DNA from: Mastigamoeba balamuthi
Taxonomy: Eukaryota > Evosea > Mastigamoebida > Mastigamoebidae
Direction: 5' to 3'
Assembly: GCA_902651635.1 (NCBI GenBank)
Contig: CACRSC010000011.1
Span: forward strand, 756,012-820,011
DNA: 64,000 nucleotides
In this document: positions 42,300-53,886 of the stretch, piece after piece
Layout: each line of letters begins with the position of its first letter
Numbering within the stretch: position 1 is the stretch's first letter
The notes under the pieces: model-generated
Database searches by the model: none
What the model saw: the letters and a program-made list of their open reading frames with translations, nothing else
Told to the model about the DNA's origin: nothing
Program-made: the position numbers and the translations under genes

Positions 42300-42451
42300 C
42301 TCGTTAACTCGAGAAGAATATCTGAAAGAATCAACAAAACGAGATTCTCACACCAGCTCACGGGGATCGGTGGATCCCTCCCCGTATGGTGACCGGAATC
42401 GAAATTCCTTTATACTCACTTGCTGCAGCAAAAAGAGGAAGGCGTGCGTCA

Positions 42452-43576
42452 TCAGAGCCCGATTCCGAGCCCGAGCATCTGGCGGTCGATGGGGGTCAGC
42501 TCCCTCAAGGGCAGCAGCATCTTTGAAACGACGCTCCTGATGCTTTCGGTCTTCCTTCTCTCGACCACGAGGTCCGCCGTCAGCTTCTCCACCTCGATCC
42601 TCTTGCTCGCGAGCTCCTCCTCGGCCTTTCTGAGCTCCCGCCTCAGCTGCGACAGCTGAGCCTCCTGGCTCGCCGTCTGCTGCGCTGCCTGCATCAGGAC
42701 GTCCGCCAGGCTGTTGGCATTGCTGTTGGCGTTGGCCTTTGGCGCCTCCTGCGCCACGCGGAGCTCCTGCACCACCCTTCCCACGCTGCTCCTCGCGGCG
42801 ATGGCCGCTGGGCTCGACGCTGCCGGCTTCTTGGGCGGCTTTTCGGGCGTGGCGTCAGCAGGAGGCGGCCCCCTCTTGGCCGCCGTCTGTCCCGGAGAGG
42901 ACAGCATCATGTCCTCGGCTTCGTCCTCGGTCTCGTCGCTCTCTGGCAGCGGGAGGGAGCTGCGGCCGCTGCCCCCGCTGCTGTGCTTGCCCTTGGAGTC
43001 GCGCAGCATTTTGTTCTGGCGGATGCTCCACAGCACGGCGAGCGTTATCTTCGCCAGGTCGCTGCGGCTGATCCCTATCTTCTTCGCGACCACCTCGTTG
43101 TCGGGCACCGGGGCCATGGCCGTTTGCTGCAGCCGGGCGGGCGTCAGCGGCCCGCTTCCCCTCGTGTCGGTGTATCGCGGGGGGGGCGGGGGCGGGGGCT
43201 GAACTGACGATGGAAATGCAGCGCAGGGAAAACGAGAAGGAAAAACTGAGCGGACCAGCCAGAGGGGGTTGTTGACTGCTGCGTCGACGGCCGGGCCCGT
43301 CGGGAGGTCCAATCCGCTCAGCATCGCGCGGAAGTCGTCGCGCGTGGAGAAGGCCTCGAAGAGGACCTTGGCGGCCGCGCCGGTCTTGCTGCGGCTGCGG
43401 AGCTTGTGGACGAGGTCCATGTGGGCCAGGACCCACGGCTGGATCTCGGAGCACAGCTCGGGCGTGTACGTCGCGAGCGAGTGGTAGCGGCCGTTCTTGC
43501 GGGCCTCGAACTTCTTCGCGGCCTCGACCGCCTGCTGCGGCGCCACCGGGTGCGTTGCCTCGGGTGCGGTCGCCAT
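42452..43576 (-). CDS. Unknown protein with C-terminal coiled coil, 331 aa
   Basis: Exons 43576-43256 and 43126-42452, joined across an in-frame 129-nt intron (GTCCGC to CGGCTGCAG), sum to 996 nt. The N-terminal helical domain (AVEAAKKFEARKNGRYHSLA; LCSEIQPWVLAHMDLVHKLR; AKVLFEAFSTRDDFRAML) looks folded but is not recognised. A second helical block (VVAKKIGISRSDLAKITLAV) is followed by a disordered Ser/Pro/acidic linker and a long coiled coil (SQLRRELRKAEEELASKRIE) near the C-terminus. The frame stays open upstream of 43576, but GC-rich text there has no support. Possibly a nuclear scaffold or a chromatin protein; that is a guess. Confidence 0.55.
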   Translation of the reverse strand: MATAPEATHPVAPQQAVEAAKKFEARKNGRYHSLATYTPELCSEIQPWVLAHMDLVHKLRSRSKTGAAAKVLFEAFSTRDDFRAMLSGLDLPTGPAVDAAVNNPLWLVRSVFPSRFPCAAFPSSVQPPPPPPPRYTDTRGSGPLTPARLQQTAMAPVPDNEVVAKKIGISRSDLAKITLAVLWSIRQNKMLRDSKGKHSSGGSGRSSLPLPESDETEDEAEDMMLSSPGQTAAKRGPPPADATPEKPPKKPAASSPAAIAARSSVGRVVQELRVAQEAPKANANSNANSLADVLMQAAQQTASQEAQLSQLRRELRKAEEELASKRIEVEKLTADLVVERRKTESIRSVVSKMLLPLRELTPIDRQMLGLGIGL

Positions 43577-43997
43577 GTCGTTAGCTGGTGCTGCTAGGTG
43601 CACGGCGGGCGTTTTCTCGCTCAGAAGTCTGAAGGAAAAATCTGGGGTGTGGCACGGGAGAAAAAGCGAGGCAGCAGGAGGTCCTCCCACTTTCGGCGGG
43701 GCAACTAGTGCGAATCGGGCCAGGCTGGCCATGTGCAATGGTTGGCGACCGGTGCAGAGTTTTGAGCTTGACCTCCTGCGTTTTTTTTCTGCTTGGCCGC
43801 CACCCCGGTCAAGAGAAGCCCCGGGCCCCCCAAAAGATCCAGAGAAGCCAGATTTCACAAGTCCGCGGTGACTCTCTGCAAGGCCCCAGCAACGGATGGC
43901 GTGGGGGGATGGGCGGTTTTTGAAAAGATCGCCGGTCAATCGCACTCCGGTTTTGGGGAGGCAGAAACGGCACAAACGGTTCTTCGGCCTTGTTACG
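43577..43997. other. Intergenic spacer
   Basis: About 420 bp between the start of the coiled-coil gene and the PPIL2 stop. Probably holds its promoter. No other feature seen. Confidence 0.3.
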
Positions 43998-45881
43998 TTA
44001 CCACCCATCGAAAACGCCCTCACGTGGACGCTTCTTCTTGATTTCGGGTACGTCCTCCTCGTGCGAGAACCTGATAGGACCGTCCTCGGCCTGGTCGTCG
44101 TCCTCGGCCCGGCGTTTTCGGGCAGCCGGCGCCGTCGTCGCCTTCGCCTGCTCCTTCTGCGGCTGTGCCAGGCCGATGTACTTGCCAATGCCGGTTTTGG
44201 TCGTCTTGGGCATTTCTGGCGCGGGGTTGGAGAACCACTCGCCGCGGTTCGCCTCGTCGTAGCGCGCCTCCTCCTCGGCCTTGCGCTCCTCCTCCTTGCG
44301 CTTCTTCTCCTCCTCGTCCTTCTCGATCAGCGCGAACGGGTCGATGACCACGACGGCCTTTTCTATCTTGATCTCTTGCTACCCATACCGAAAGTGAGGA
44401 CCACGCTTGCATACGAGAGAGGCTCACAGTCGGACGGTCCTTGGCGTCTGTCGGGACCTCCTCCATCTGCCTCAGCACGTCGAGGCCGCCGACCACCCTA
44501 CCGAACACCGTGTGCTTCCCGTCCAGGTGCGGTGCCGGTTTGTACGTGATAAAACTGCCCGAGAGGGTTGGTCCGGTCAGCCACCGCCGGGGGGGTGGGC
44601 CTCGGCACTTACAACTGTGAGGTGTTGGTGTTGGGGCCGTGGTTCGCCATCGAGAGCACCCCACTGTCGCTGTGGCTGAGGTTCGTGCGGAACTCGTCCC
44701 TGAACTCCTTCTTCCATATCGACTCGCCGCCCTTGCCGGACCCCGTTGGGTCTCCTCCCTGGATCTGTGTGCGTCGATCGAGGGCGGGGGGGAAGAGCGT
44801 CAGCCTCTCGGTCACCCGCGCTTGTCTTGGCTGCGCCGCACCATGAAGTTGCGGATGCTCCGGTGGAACGCCACGCCGTCGTAGTAGCCGCGCGTGCAGA
44901 GCGTGATGAAGTTCTCGCAGGCCAGGGGGACCGTGTCGCAGTGCAGCTCGAGGTTGAGCGCGCCCATGTTCGTCTGCAGCGAGACGTACCCCTTGCGCGA
45001 CGTGTGCTTGGGCGTGTCGTCGGGCGTGAGGTCCACCAGCTGCGTCGCGCTGAACGACGTCGACGTCAGCCCCGGGGCGGCCGCGCTGGTCCTCTGCGTC
45101 AGCTTCGCTTGCGCTGCCTGCTGCTGCTGCTGCTTGGGGTTCTCCGCCTGCTGCCTCTTGAGCTCCTCCTCCCTCTTCCTGTCCAGCTCCTTGAGCTCCT
45201 TGAGGACGCTCTCTGTCGTCGAGGTCATGTTGATCCTGCTGGCCGGGTCCGACACTGCGAGGCCGGTCGTCAGCGGAGGAGGAGGGAGAGGCAGCACGAC
45301 GGGGTGGGCAGCGCACGGTCGACGTCCTGGGCGCGGTGGCCCTCGCGGATGTAGAAGAAGTCGGAGGTGTTGCGGCGGGTGGGGTCCGCGGGGTCCTGTA
45401 TCGTGATGATGTCCTCCCGCTTGAAGGCCTGGCCCGTCAGCAGGTCCTTCCACTGCGCGGCCCGTATGTTGAGCTCGCTGATGGCCTCCCAGCTGAACAC
45501 GTTGCCCGAGGTCCTGATGGCGACGATGTGCGAGAACTCGCCGAACTCCTTGAAGAGCACCGGGCAGTGGTAGTGGCCGGCCGCGTTCCTGTGCCAGACC
45601 AGCGGCACCAGGTCGTCCTTGCGCAGCTTCTTGCCGCTCACGGGGTCCACCCCGTGGCGCTTGAGGTACGGCACGATGTTCTTCAGGTCGTACACGACGC
45701 CGTCGAGCGTGCAGACGCTCGCAGAGGCGTCGAACGGCGCCAGCGAGAGCGCGCAGCAGTCAAACGCCAGCGGCCGCACGGCGCCGCCGCGGCCCGCGTC
45801 TCCGGCGCGCTTCCCGCCGTACTCGTTCACCCACTCGCTCATCGTGATGTAGGCCCGGTCATTCTTCTTCCTCTGCGGCAT
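43998..45881 (-). CDS. PPIL2: U-box cyclophilin PPIL2 (CYP60 type)
   Basis: Exons 45881-45317, 45254-44842, 44764-44613, 44554-44428 and 44378-43998 give 545 aa (human 520). N-terminal RAYITMSEW motif, then a U-box-like pair ([49 protein letters not shown]) as in PPIL2, a helical linker with a Gln run, and the cyclophilin domain: [67 protein letters not shown]. The cyclophilin Arg of FHR and the QGGDPTGSG loop are present. The tail is highly charged with basic patches ([13 protein letters not shown]), as in the family. PPIL2 is a nuclear ubiquitin ligase and spliceosome-associated factor. Confidence 0.94.
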
Positions 45882-46131
45882 CTTGGTGGCTTGGGGATCG
45901 ACCGCCGCGCGCGCGCAGAAAGGAAGTGGTGGGAAGGCAGGGGGGACGGGGGATATCTCGGGGGATCTATCGGGAATATGTGGTCTGTAATTTCGCGATG
46001 ATGGCGTCAGCGATTACATCAACAAGAGCGCGCGTTTGGTGGTTTTTTCTGAGAGGGTGTTTTGCGTGCCTTTGGTTTTTCTCTTTTTTCAGGGACCCTT
46101 TTTCCTGTGGTGGTGAGAAAGTCCGGCAAAC

Positions 46132-47028
46132 ATGAGCAAGCTCTCGAGCGCTGCCCTCCGCGAGGACGTCAAGAAGATCTTCCACGAGCGCACCAAGCGC
46201 CGTACGCCCGCCCCGCTGCCCCCACCCCGCCGCTGCCCCGGCATCCCGCGAGATTGGTGGAACTAAAATATCTTTGCGCGCCGGCGCGGCCGTGTGCCCC
46301 CCTCGCCTCCGCCCACCGCAGACTTCGTGGAGACGATCGAGCTCCAGATCGGCCTCAAGAACTACGACCCCTCGAAGGAGAAGCGTTTCTCGGGCGTCGT
46401 GAAGCTGCCCAACCCCTGCAAGTTCAAGTGCGTGCCTGCCGCCCACACAATCCCCGCCCCTTGCCCCCTCCAGGCCATCCAAAGGGTTTTGGAATACACA
46501 CTGGCGGCATATTAGGCGGGCAATATAATTGACCCAACACTCCCCTCCCACCCCCACAGCTACAAGGTCTGCGTCCTCGGTGACCAGGTCCACATGGACG
46601 AGGCCAAGAAGCTCGGCGTGCCCTGCATGGACGTCGAGGCGCTCAAGTCGCTGAACAAGGACAAGAAGCTGATCAAGAAGCTGGCCAACAAGTACAACGC
46701 GTTCCTCGCGTCCGAGTCGATCGTTCGCCAGATCCCCCGCATCCTCGGCCCTGGCCTGAACAAGGCCGGCAAGTTCCCGACCCTGCTGCCCCACGGCGAG
46801 GACATGAAGAGCAAGATCCTCGAGCTGCAGTGCCAGGTCAAGTTCCAGCTCAAGAAGACGGTCTGCCTCGCCGTCGCCGTCGGCAACCTGAAGCTGACGC
46901 CCGAGCAGCTCATCGTCAACATCGAGCGCACCTGCAACTTCCTCGTCTCGCTGCTCAAGAAGGGCTGGCAGAACATCCGCACCCTCTACATCAAGTCGAC
47001 GATGGGTGCGCCCTACCGCATCTACTAA
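46132..47028 (+). CDS. RPL10A: 60S ribosomal protein L10a (uL1)
   Basis: Exons 46132-46201, 46322-46427 and 46560-47028. The joined protein has the whole uL1 sequence: [88 protein letters not shown], then [20 protein letters not shown] ending [10 protein letters not shown]. It binds 23S-like rRNA in the L1 stalk of the large subunit, in the cytosol. The gene is divergent from PPIL2 (251 bp between ATGs). A pyrimidine run and TTTTTTCAGGG just upstream at 46,084-46,093 could mark a 5'UTR intron acceptor. Intron 1 contains AATATCTTTG, the recurrent AGAT-type motif. Confidence 0.97.
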
Positions 47029-48434
47029 TTGGTTTTGCTCCCATAGGGCAGTATGCCCGGGCGCAATAACCAACGCGGCCGCGCGTTTGGCTGGCTATTC
47101 GGTAGCCGGCTGGGTCAGTGGGGGAGGGTGAGGGGGCCGCTTGGGTCTCTGCACTCGGGTCGGCTCCCTTGCCCTTTCCCACTAGCCCCGCGCGAGCTGA
47201 TGAGTGGGAGCTCGGGAGCCCTTGCTCGCTCTCTTTCTCTCTCCGCAGTGCCCTAGAAGGTGATCCGAACAATTGGCCTTACTCCCAAGCCACAACAATC
47301 CCTTAGACATTTTTTGTAGCGTTGTCACAATCGGCTGCTCTTCTGGCTGTCCTTGTCTTTTGTCTTCGTCTTTGTCTGTGCGAGGTATCTCCGGAATTAT
47401 GCGAGCCATTGTCCTTGCTTTTTGGCGTGCATCACGTTTAATCAAAAACGCCCGCCGGTTTTGCGTGCATTTCGGCCGGTCTGAAAAAAGCGGTTGGGAA
47501 GGTGAGATACTGCGGGCGGTGTGCGATTGCGTTGGAGAAGGACTACTCTTTTCTTGCCGCATTGCCGAGTGACAGACCGACTTGCTTTTGCACCGGGCGA
47601 TGGGCCCGAATTCACGCCAGATCGTCCCTATCGGATATAATCGCAACGGTTTTATCGGTAATAATCTGAGAAGACCGATTTGTGAATCTCCCAACCGCCA
47701 TGGTCCCGTCTGCCGGCGATTGCGTTCACACCCTCCGTTACGTCTGCGTCCAGCAGCGATGTGCTGTAACCAGGGCACATGCGGCTGGATTGGATGCAAC
47801 ATTTCGCAGAAATCCGCCGTTGTGCTCGCTGATTGACCTCCAGCTGCTCCTGGGCTACTCGCGGACCACGTCGGAGGGGACCGGGCTCGCAGGGCAGGCG
47901 AAGGACTGGCAGAATCCTTCACGATCGCGCATTGGTGCAGTCAGATTAATCCCGATTGCAATCGGGTTTTCCCCAGCACCGGCATTCTCACAGTGGACTC
48001 GAATTTCCCCGCTGAAAAATCTCTATCAGGAAGCATTGCGTCGTCAGCTCTATCACCGAAGACTGCACATTTTATTTCGTCGCCCAGGCCTCGAACTGCC
48101 TATCGTCGCCGGCCTCTATTCACTGCGCCAGTCAATCCCCGGGGAAAACCCACAGAGCCCGCGGTCACCACACACCGCCTTTCAGCAGGAGCCCGAAGCA
48201 CTTTAAGCCAACACAAATGCTGTTTGAGAGCGCACTGGTCGTCCCGACGCCCGTCCGCAGCGAGCGCTTTGCGCACGCCTCTCCCTATCCGTGCGCACGA
48301 GCCCCCTCCCCTCCTCCTTCCGCCGCCCCAAGCCCGCCCTTTTTTTTGCACCGGTGAAAATCGCCCGTTGTTCAGAGAAAGGGACCCTCTCTAATTCCCT
48401 GCTCTCCCAACGTTCCTGCCACAGGCCTGCACCC
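47029..48434. other. Long intergenic region with a 16-bp palindrome
   Basis: 1.4 kb, the longest gap outside the island. CCCGATTGCAATCGGG (47951-47966) is a perfect palindrome followed by TTTT. Open frames on both strands show no motif or splice support. Some could belong to a 5'UTR of the next small ORF. Confidence 0.4.
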
Positions 48435-48713
48435 ATGAGCACGACCCCCGTTCCCGGCACGCCCGACTACGAGCTGCAGGAGATCCTGCGATCGAGCTCG
48501 CAGGAGACGGCGGATTTCTCGGAGATGCTGCTGCTCGACGACGAGCAGGAGGCCTCGCCCGACATCGAGCGCGCGTGCAACCCCATGGCCGCGCACCTCG
48601 CGGACCGCTACAGGAAGTGCACCTGCGTCCCCTCGCGCACAAGCACGGCAGACGTGATGGACACGGGGGCCCAATTGGGGCTCCTGAGCCTGTCGCCAGT
48701 TGAGTATGACTAG
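48435..48713 (+). CDS. Small hypothetical protein, 92 aa
   Basis: Single exon from the ATG at 48435 to a TAG at 48711. Acidic and Ser-rich N-terminal half (YELQEILRSSSQETADFSEM then LLLDDEQEASPDIERA), then ADRYRKCTCVPSRTS and a hydrophobic tail LGLLSLSPVEYD. No family recognised. Codon use and absence of frame breaks favour a real gene, but nothing else confirms it. Confidence 0.4.
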   Translation: MSTTPVPGTPDYELQEILRSSSQETADFSEMLLLDDEQEASPDIERACNPMAAHLADRYRKCTCVPSRTSTADVMDTGAQLGLLSLSPVEYD

Positions 48714-49091
48714 CCGCAACACCCGACACAACACTGTGCAGCGTAGCCAAGAACTGTCGACAGTACCACAAATTATTCATAACAAGGGACCCCCTTGCCA
48801 TCCAAGCCCACGACCCGCCTCTGCGCGCTTAGGTGCAAAGACCTCTCACAGGACAGCCCAGCGCCAGGCGAAAACAGTGCACCTTTTGAAAGAAGAGCCC
48901 CCACCCACGTCACAGGAAATAAGGATATTTCAGGATCAGGCGCAGAAGATTGCTTCCGGAAGAAAAGAAGCCATCGTGAAAAATCGGGCTTGCCCAACAG
49001 GAGCGCAACTCGTATTGCCGATAAGGAGTGCACCAAGCGTATATTGTTTTGCTTCCCGAGGCCAGGGACGGAGCCAAAAAGCGTGTTGCAC
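48714..49091. other. Convergent spacer before ABCF3
   Basis: 378 bp with no supported gene. Confidence 0.3.
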
Positions 49092-51602
49092 TTAGACGGG
49101 GATCGACTGCTGGAGGTAGCGCTTGTACGACGCGATGTCGCCGTCCCAGCGCGTGACCGTGTCGTCGTGGATGTGCCACGTCTCGTCGCACACCATGGAG
49201 ATGAGCCTCTGGTCGTGACTGACCATCAGCACGCCTCCCTGGAACGCCGTCAGCGACTGCGCCAGACTGCAGACGGGGAAAGCGGGTCGTCAGAACCGCT
49301 AGAAGGGAAGGCGGGGGCTGCGGGCGATTGGGGGGTGACTCACCCCTCGATTGTCTCGATATCGAGATGGTTGGACGGCTCATCGAGCAGCAGGACGTGG
49401 GGGTGGCGGTGCGCGATGAGAGCGAAGACGACACGGCTCTTCTGACCACCAGACAGCGTGCGCATCGTCTGCAGCGCAGTGTCTCCGGTGATGCCGTACT
49501 TCCCGAGGCTGCGAGTATACGAGTTAGCACACAGTGCCCGCAACGATGAGGAGCATTCCCCCCGCTCCTCTCCCTCCACAGAGGACATGACTCACTGGGC
49601 GCGGAGGTCTGTCGGGGTCTGAGCGGGGTACTTGGTCTTGAGGTACTCGACGGCGGACATGTCGAGGTCGAGCTGGTCGACAAAGTGCTGCGAGAACATG
49701 GCGAAGCGCAGCTTGCCGTTGCGGATGACGTGGCCGCACGAGGGCTCGAGCTCGCCGACGAGCAGCTTGAGGAAGGTGGTCTTGCCGCAGCCGTTGGGGC
49801 CGACGAGGGCGACACGGCTGTCGAGGTCGAACGTGAGCGACAGGTGCTCGAAGATGGGCTTCTCGGGCGTGAAGCCGAACGACACGTCGACAAACTGGAC
49901 GACGGGCGGCGGGATGGGGTCGGGGTCCGGGAAGGGCAGCGCGACGGCGCCCTCCTCGACGACGGCGCCGACGACGTCCATCTTCTGCATCATCTTGATG
50001 CGGCTCTGCACGAGCGACGCGCGCTTGGCGTTGTAGCGGAACCTGTCGATGAACTTCTGCACGTGGGCCCTCTGCGCCTGCTGCGCCTCGTACTCGCTCT
50101 TCATGGCGCGGATGCGCTCGTTGGCCACGCGCTCAAAGGCGTCGTAGTTGCCCCTGTAGTAGTTGAGCTGGTGGTTGTAGACGTGGATGATGTCGGTGGC
50201 CACGTTGTTGAGGAAGTCCCTCTGGTGGCTGACGATGACCAGCGTCTTCTTCCACTGCGTCAGGAAGCGCTCCAGCCAGATGATCGCGTGGAAGTCGAGG
50301 TGGTTCGTCGGCTCGTCCAGCAGCAGCAGGTCCGGGCTGCAGAACAGCGCGCGGGCCAGCGCGATCCTCATCCTCCAGCCTCCGCTGAACGACTTGGTCG
50401 GCATCTTCTTCATCTCCTCGGTGAACGACAGACCCGTCAGGATCGCAGACGCCCGGCCCTCGGCCCCGTACGCGTCGATCTCGTTGAGGCGCCTGTAGAT
50501 CGCCTGCAGCCTCGACCCCTCGTCGACGCTCGCGCCAATGTCGACGAGCCGCTTCTCCTCGGCGAGCAGGTTGATGCGCTCGACGTCGGCCGCGAGCACT
50601 GCGTCGAGCGCGGTCGTGTCGTTGCCCGTGACCTCCTGCTCGACGTGCAGCACCGAGATCTTCGACGAGAACACGATCTCGCGCCTCGCGATGTGCCGCA
50701 GCAGCGTCGACTTGCCGCAGCCGTTGCGGCCCACGAGGCCGTAGCGGCGCTCGTGCGCGACCATCAGCGTCGCGTTCTCGAGCAGCACGTTCTTGCCGTA
50801 CGCAAGGCAGATGTTCTCGGCGCGGATGTCGGGCGACGTGCCGGTGCCGTCGTCGCCCTCGCCCTCGCCGCCGCCGCTCATCACCCCGGACGGGTTGAAC
50901 GCAAGACCCGCGATTCCCTCCTTTTGCCGCTGCGTACAAAAAAGGTCAATTGAACTGGAAGGCTGCGACGGCGCGGGGGTGGGCCCACCTGGCGCTCCGC
51001 CTTGAGGGCCTCGCGGGCGGCCTTCTTCTCGAGCCGCTCCTGCTTCTTCTCCTCCGCCTTGCGCAGGGCCTCCTGGTCGACGTACGTCGGCTGCCCCCCG
51101 AAACGACACGCGCCAGTACAAATCAAGTGGAGGCCAGTGAGGCACGCAGATAGTGCATACGGGGACCGGGGGCGAGGGATGCGCACGTTCTCCGACTTGG
51201 CGAGGTAGTCGGCCCAGTCGTCCTTGAAGTTGCTCTGCGACATGGTCACGGGCTTGACCAGCTTCTGGAGCGTGGTCCCGCGCGGCTTGACCTTGCTGGG
51301 GTTCTTGACCTCCACAAGCCTCTCGCACAGCTCCAGCACCTCCTCGCGCGTCTTCATGCAGCCTGCGTGCCCGACGTGTCAGGCCCTGCGAGAGAGAAGC
51401 GCCCCGGAAGCGGGTGGAGTGGAGGAGGAGAGTGGAGGAAGCCACCGTCGGTGATGAGGAAGGGGGTGCAGAGCTCGCAGAGGTCGTCGGCGGGGCTGTT
51501 GTCCGACTCGACCACGCTGACGATATAGTCGACGATCTCGTCGCCGATGACCTTGGCGCGCGCGTCGCCGAGACCCTCGAGCAGTGCGTCCTTGATCGCC
51601 AT
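49092..51602 (-). CDS. ABCF3: ABCF-family ATPase (GCN20/ABCF3 type)
   Basis: Exons 51602-51446, 51362-51187, 51090-50989, 50929-49596, 49508-49344 and 49266-49092 sum to 2109 nt, 702 aa. It has two ATP-binding cassettes and no membrane helices. Cassette 1: [16 protein letters not shown] (Walker A), [17 protein letters not shown] (signature), [13 protein letters not shown] (Walker B), [10 protein letters not shown] charged arm linker between them carries YRGNYDAFE. Cassette 2: [57 protein letters not shown]. The 200-residue N-terminal region with [15 protein letters not shown] and [16 protein letters not shown] is that of Gcn20/ABCF3, which binds Gcn1 and ribosomes in amino-acid-starvation signalling. 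The start at 51602 ([10 protein letters not shown]) lies 241 bp from the hyccin ATG on the other strand. Confidence 0.94.
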
Positions 51603-51842
51603 CTTAAACACACACAGGTCACTCTCCTGAAAATGAATCTTTGATGATGCAATCGGCAAATCAGGGGGTTATCCCCCAATTCCAATACCCTGCCAGGCCT
51701 CTGCCCACCACTCAGGCCTGCCATCTCGCGCGCATCCGGAACTGTCGGGTCCTGACCTCTGGCCGTGCAGGAGAGAATGACCCGCCCCCCGAAGATCTAT
51801 CTCATCCAGGGAGATATTTGCCCAACACAGAAGAACACAACA

Positions 51843-53272
51843 ATGGCCTCTCTGGCGCCACCGGGCGCTGTCCCGGCCGAGGAGGCCAACGCCCCCAAGA
51901 CCGTCTCGCAGCAGCTCATGCGCGCCATGCGCTGCGACCCCTCCAGCACGCCCGACGCCGCCGCCCTCTCGCGCATCGTCGACGACCTCCTGCTCTCCCC
52001 GGCGGCCGCCGCGCGCGACAAGCTCGCGGCCGCGTTCCTCTCGGACGAGCCCCTCTGCGCGGCCCTCTGCTGGCGCTTCTACGCCGGCGTGGGCCGCGCG
52101 CACGCGGACAGGGCGGCGCCGGGCGGCGCCGAGGACGCCGTCTGCCGGTGGCTGTTCGGCTGGTACGCGTCGGGCGCGCAGGCGCCGCGCGCGTTTGTGC
52201 TGAGGGTCGTGCCGGCGGTCGTGTGGGCCGTGTCGTACTGCGCCGTGGCGTACGAGGGGGCGCCGCCGGGCGCGGAGGCCGTGCTGCTGTGCGTGCACAA
52301 CGCGGCGGCCAAGGAGCACGGGGCCGCGCGCGACATGCTGCTGCCGTCGCTCGCGGCGTCGCCGGCGCCCGGGGCGCAGTCGCAGCTGACCGAGTCGGCC
52401 CTCGGGCAGCTGGAGATCAGGTAGCGCGTAGCAAGCGATTGAATTCAATCCACAGGAATTAGTGACGTGGGGGTTCCAGGGCGCCGCGCAGGGTCACCGT
52501 CGGGACGCAGATCGAGCCCAAGGACTGCATCCGCGAGGCGGAGAGGGCCGAGGTGCTGCGCGTGGTGCTGTCCGAGTGCAACGACGTGCTGACGACGCAG
52601 CCGATCGCGGCCCGCCTGCTGTACTGCCGCGTGGCCTCGCGCATGGCCTCGCTGGGTCACCCGTTCGACACGTGCGCCCTGGAGCGCTTCCCGGGCGTCA
52701 CCCCCGAGCACCAGGCGCTGCTCCGCGTGCCCGAGCCCACGCAGGCGATGATCCGCCGCGTGCAGATGCCCGCCCCGCTGCTGTGCGAGGCGCTGAGGGG
52801 CCTCGGGCTGTGCCTGTACCGCAAGGAGACCAGGCCGGCCGCCGAGGAGGCAGTTGCCTCGATAGAGCGCAACGCTCTCTACATGGGCTCCTCCACGGCC
52901 CTGATTGCCGCCCGGTCCCTGCAGAACATCGCCGCTAAGGTTTGTTCTCCACTACGGTTTTTTTGTTCTGTTGCCGTTGCTGCACTTCTGCTGCCGTTCT
53001 GAGACTGACCTGACCCCTGTGCACCCAAGTGGAACTCGGATGCTGCGGCCGTTCTGCCGACCACCCTGTCGCCGGTCCTGCCGACCAAGCCGCTCGTGTA
53101 CGTCGTCTCCGAGCGCAAGCCGTCCGGGGCTGCCGCGTCGCCCAGGGCGTCGGTGACCGTGGGGTCCACCACCGCCTCTGGCGCAGTGCCGAACCCGGAC
53201 GCCTCGGTCTCCTCGAGCGACGGCGAGTCCGAGAGCGAGTCGTCGGACGAGAGCAGCAGCGACGACGACTAG
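51843..53272 (+). CDS. FAM126: Hyccin/FAM126 family protein (PI4-kinase complex)
   Basis: Exons 51843-52420, 52492-52939 and 53030-53272 give 422 aa. The helical hyccin fold is traceable: DEPLCAALCWRFYAG, FVLRVVPAVVWAVSYCAVAY, GAEAVLLCVHNAA, MLLPSLAASP, then the family phrase LTESALGQLEI (ALTESALSQH in human FAM126A), AEVLRVVLSECNDVL, ARLLYCRVASRMASLG, and a later helix CEALRGLGLCLYRKETRPAA. The C-terminus is a disordered Ser/Glu/Asp tail. FAM126 proteins work with TTC7 and EFR3 to place PI4-kinase III-alpha at the plasma membrane. Its presence implies that complex in this organism. The upstream region has AAGATCTATCTCATCC and GGAGATATTTG motifs. Confidence 0.85.
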
Positions 53273-53416
53273 AGCCCCTCGGTTGGCACAAGTGCCCCGC
53301 TCCCCCCCTACCCCCTCTCCGTACAACGCAACGCCCGTGCTGCAAACTAACGTGACAACTGTTATGCTCTCTGGTGCTCGCGACCCGAACCACACGGGAA
53401 CACACTGCATCTTCCC

Positions 53417-53818
53417 TCACCTCCCGCCAGGGCCCTGGGGCGCACGCCTCGCGCGTGCCTGCTCTGCCAGCTTGCTCTTCACGATGGCCTCGATCTTGGG
53501 CGCGCACTGGGCGCAGGCAGCGACCTCTGGGGGCGCCCCGAGCCTGAGGGCCACGGCGGACGGGTCCCTGTCGCCAGCGAGCACCGCCCCCTCGACGTCG
53601 CGGACCCTGATGGCGTGCACGGGGCAGAGCACGACGTCGCGGATGAGGGCGCTGATCATGGCACGGCAGTGGCCGTAGAGCCCCGCCGTCGTGAGCGCGG
53701 TCACCTGCTCGACGGTGACGCCTCCGCAGGACATGATCTGCTTCTTGTTGATGCGGTTGCACGTGCAGACGCAGTCCTCGTCCTGCACGAGATGAGCGTA
53801 TGCCCCGTAGTCGGCCAT
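53417..53818 (-). CDS. Small Cys-containing hypothetical protein, 133 aa
   Basis: Single exon. N-terminal Cys cluster (DEDCVCTCNRINKKQIMSCG), a helical middle (VEQVTALTTAGLYGHCRAMI) and a later CAQC pair before a basic tail. The Cys pattern could bind a metal or form disulfides; there is no signal peptide, so a cytosolic or nuclear place is likelier. Family unknown. Its ATG is 106 bp from that of CSTF1 on the other strand. Confidence 0.5.
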   Translation of the reverse strand: MADYGAYAHLVQDEDCVCTCNRINKKQIMSCGGVTVEQVTALTTAGLYGHCRAMISALIRDVVLCPVHAIRVRDVEGAVLAGDRDPSAVALRLGAPPEVAACAQCAPKIEAIVKSKLAEQARARRAPQGPGGR

Positions 53819-53886
53819 TTACGTGTTACGCGCAAGGGCCGTGCTGTTTGTCTTCGGCTTTTTAGTCGTGTGGGAGAAGATACGGG

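Noticed and set aside
42452-44188. Longer 578-codon reading of the coiled-coil gene
   Set aside because: The extra N-terminal text is Arg/Pro/Gly-rich, overlaps the 3' part of PPIL2 and reads through the 129-nt intron; start 43576 is better.
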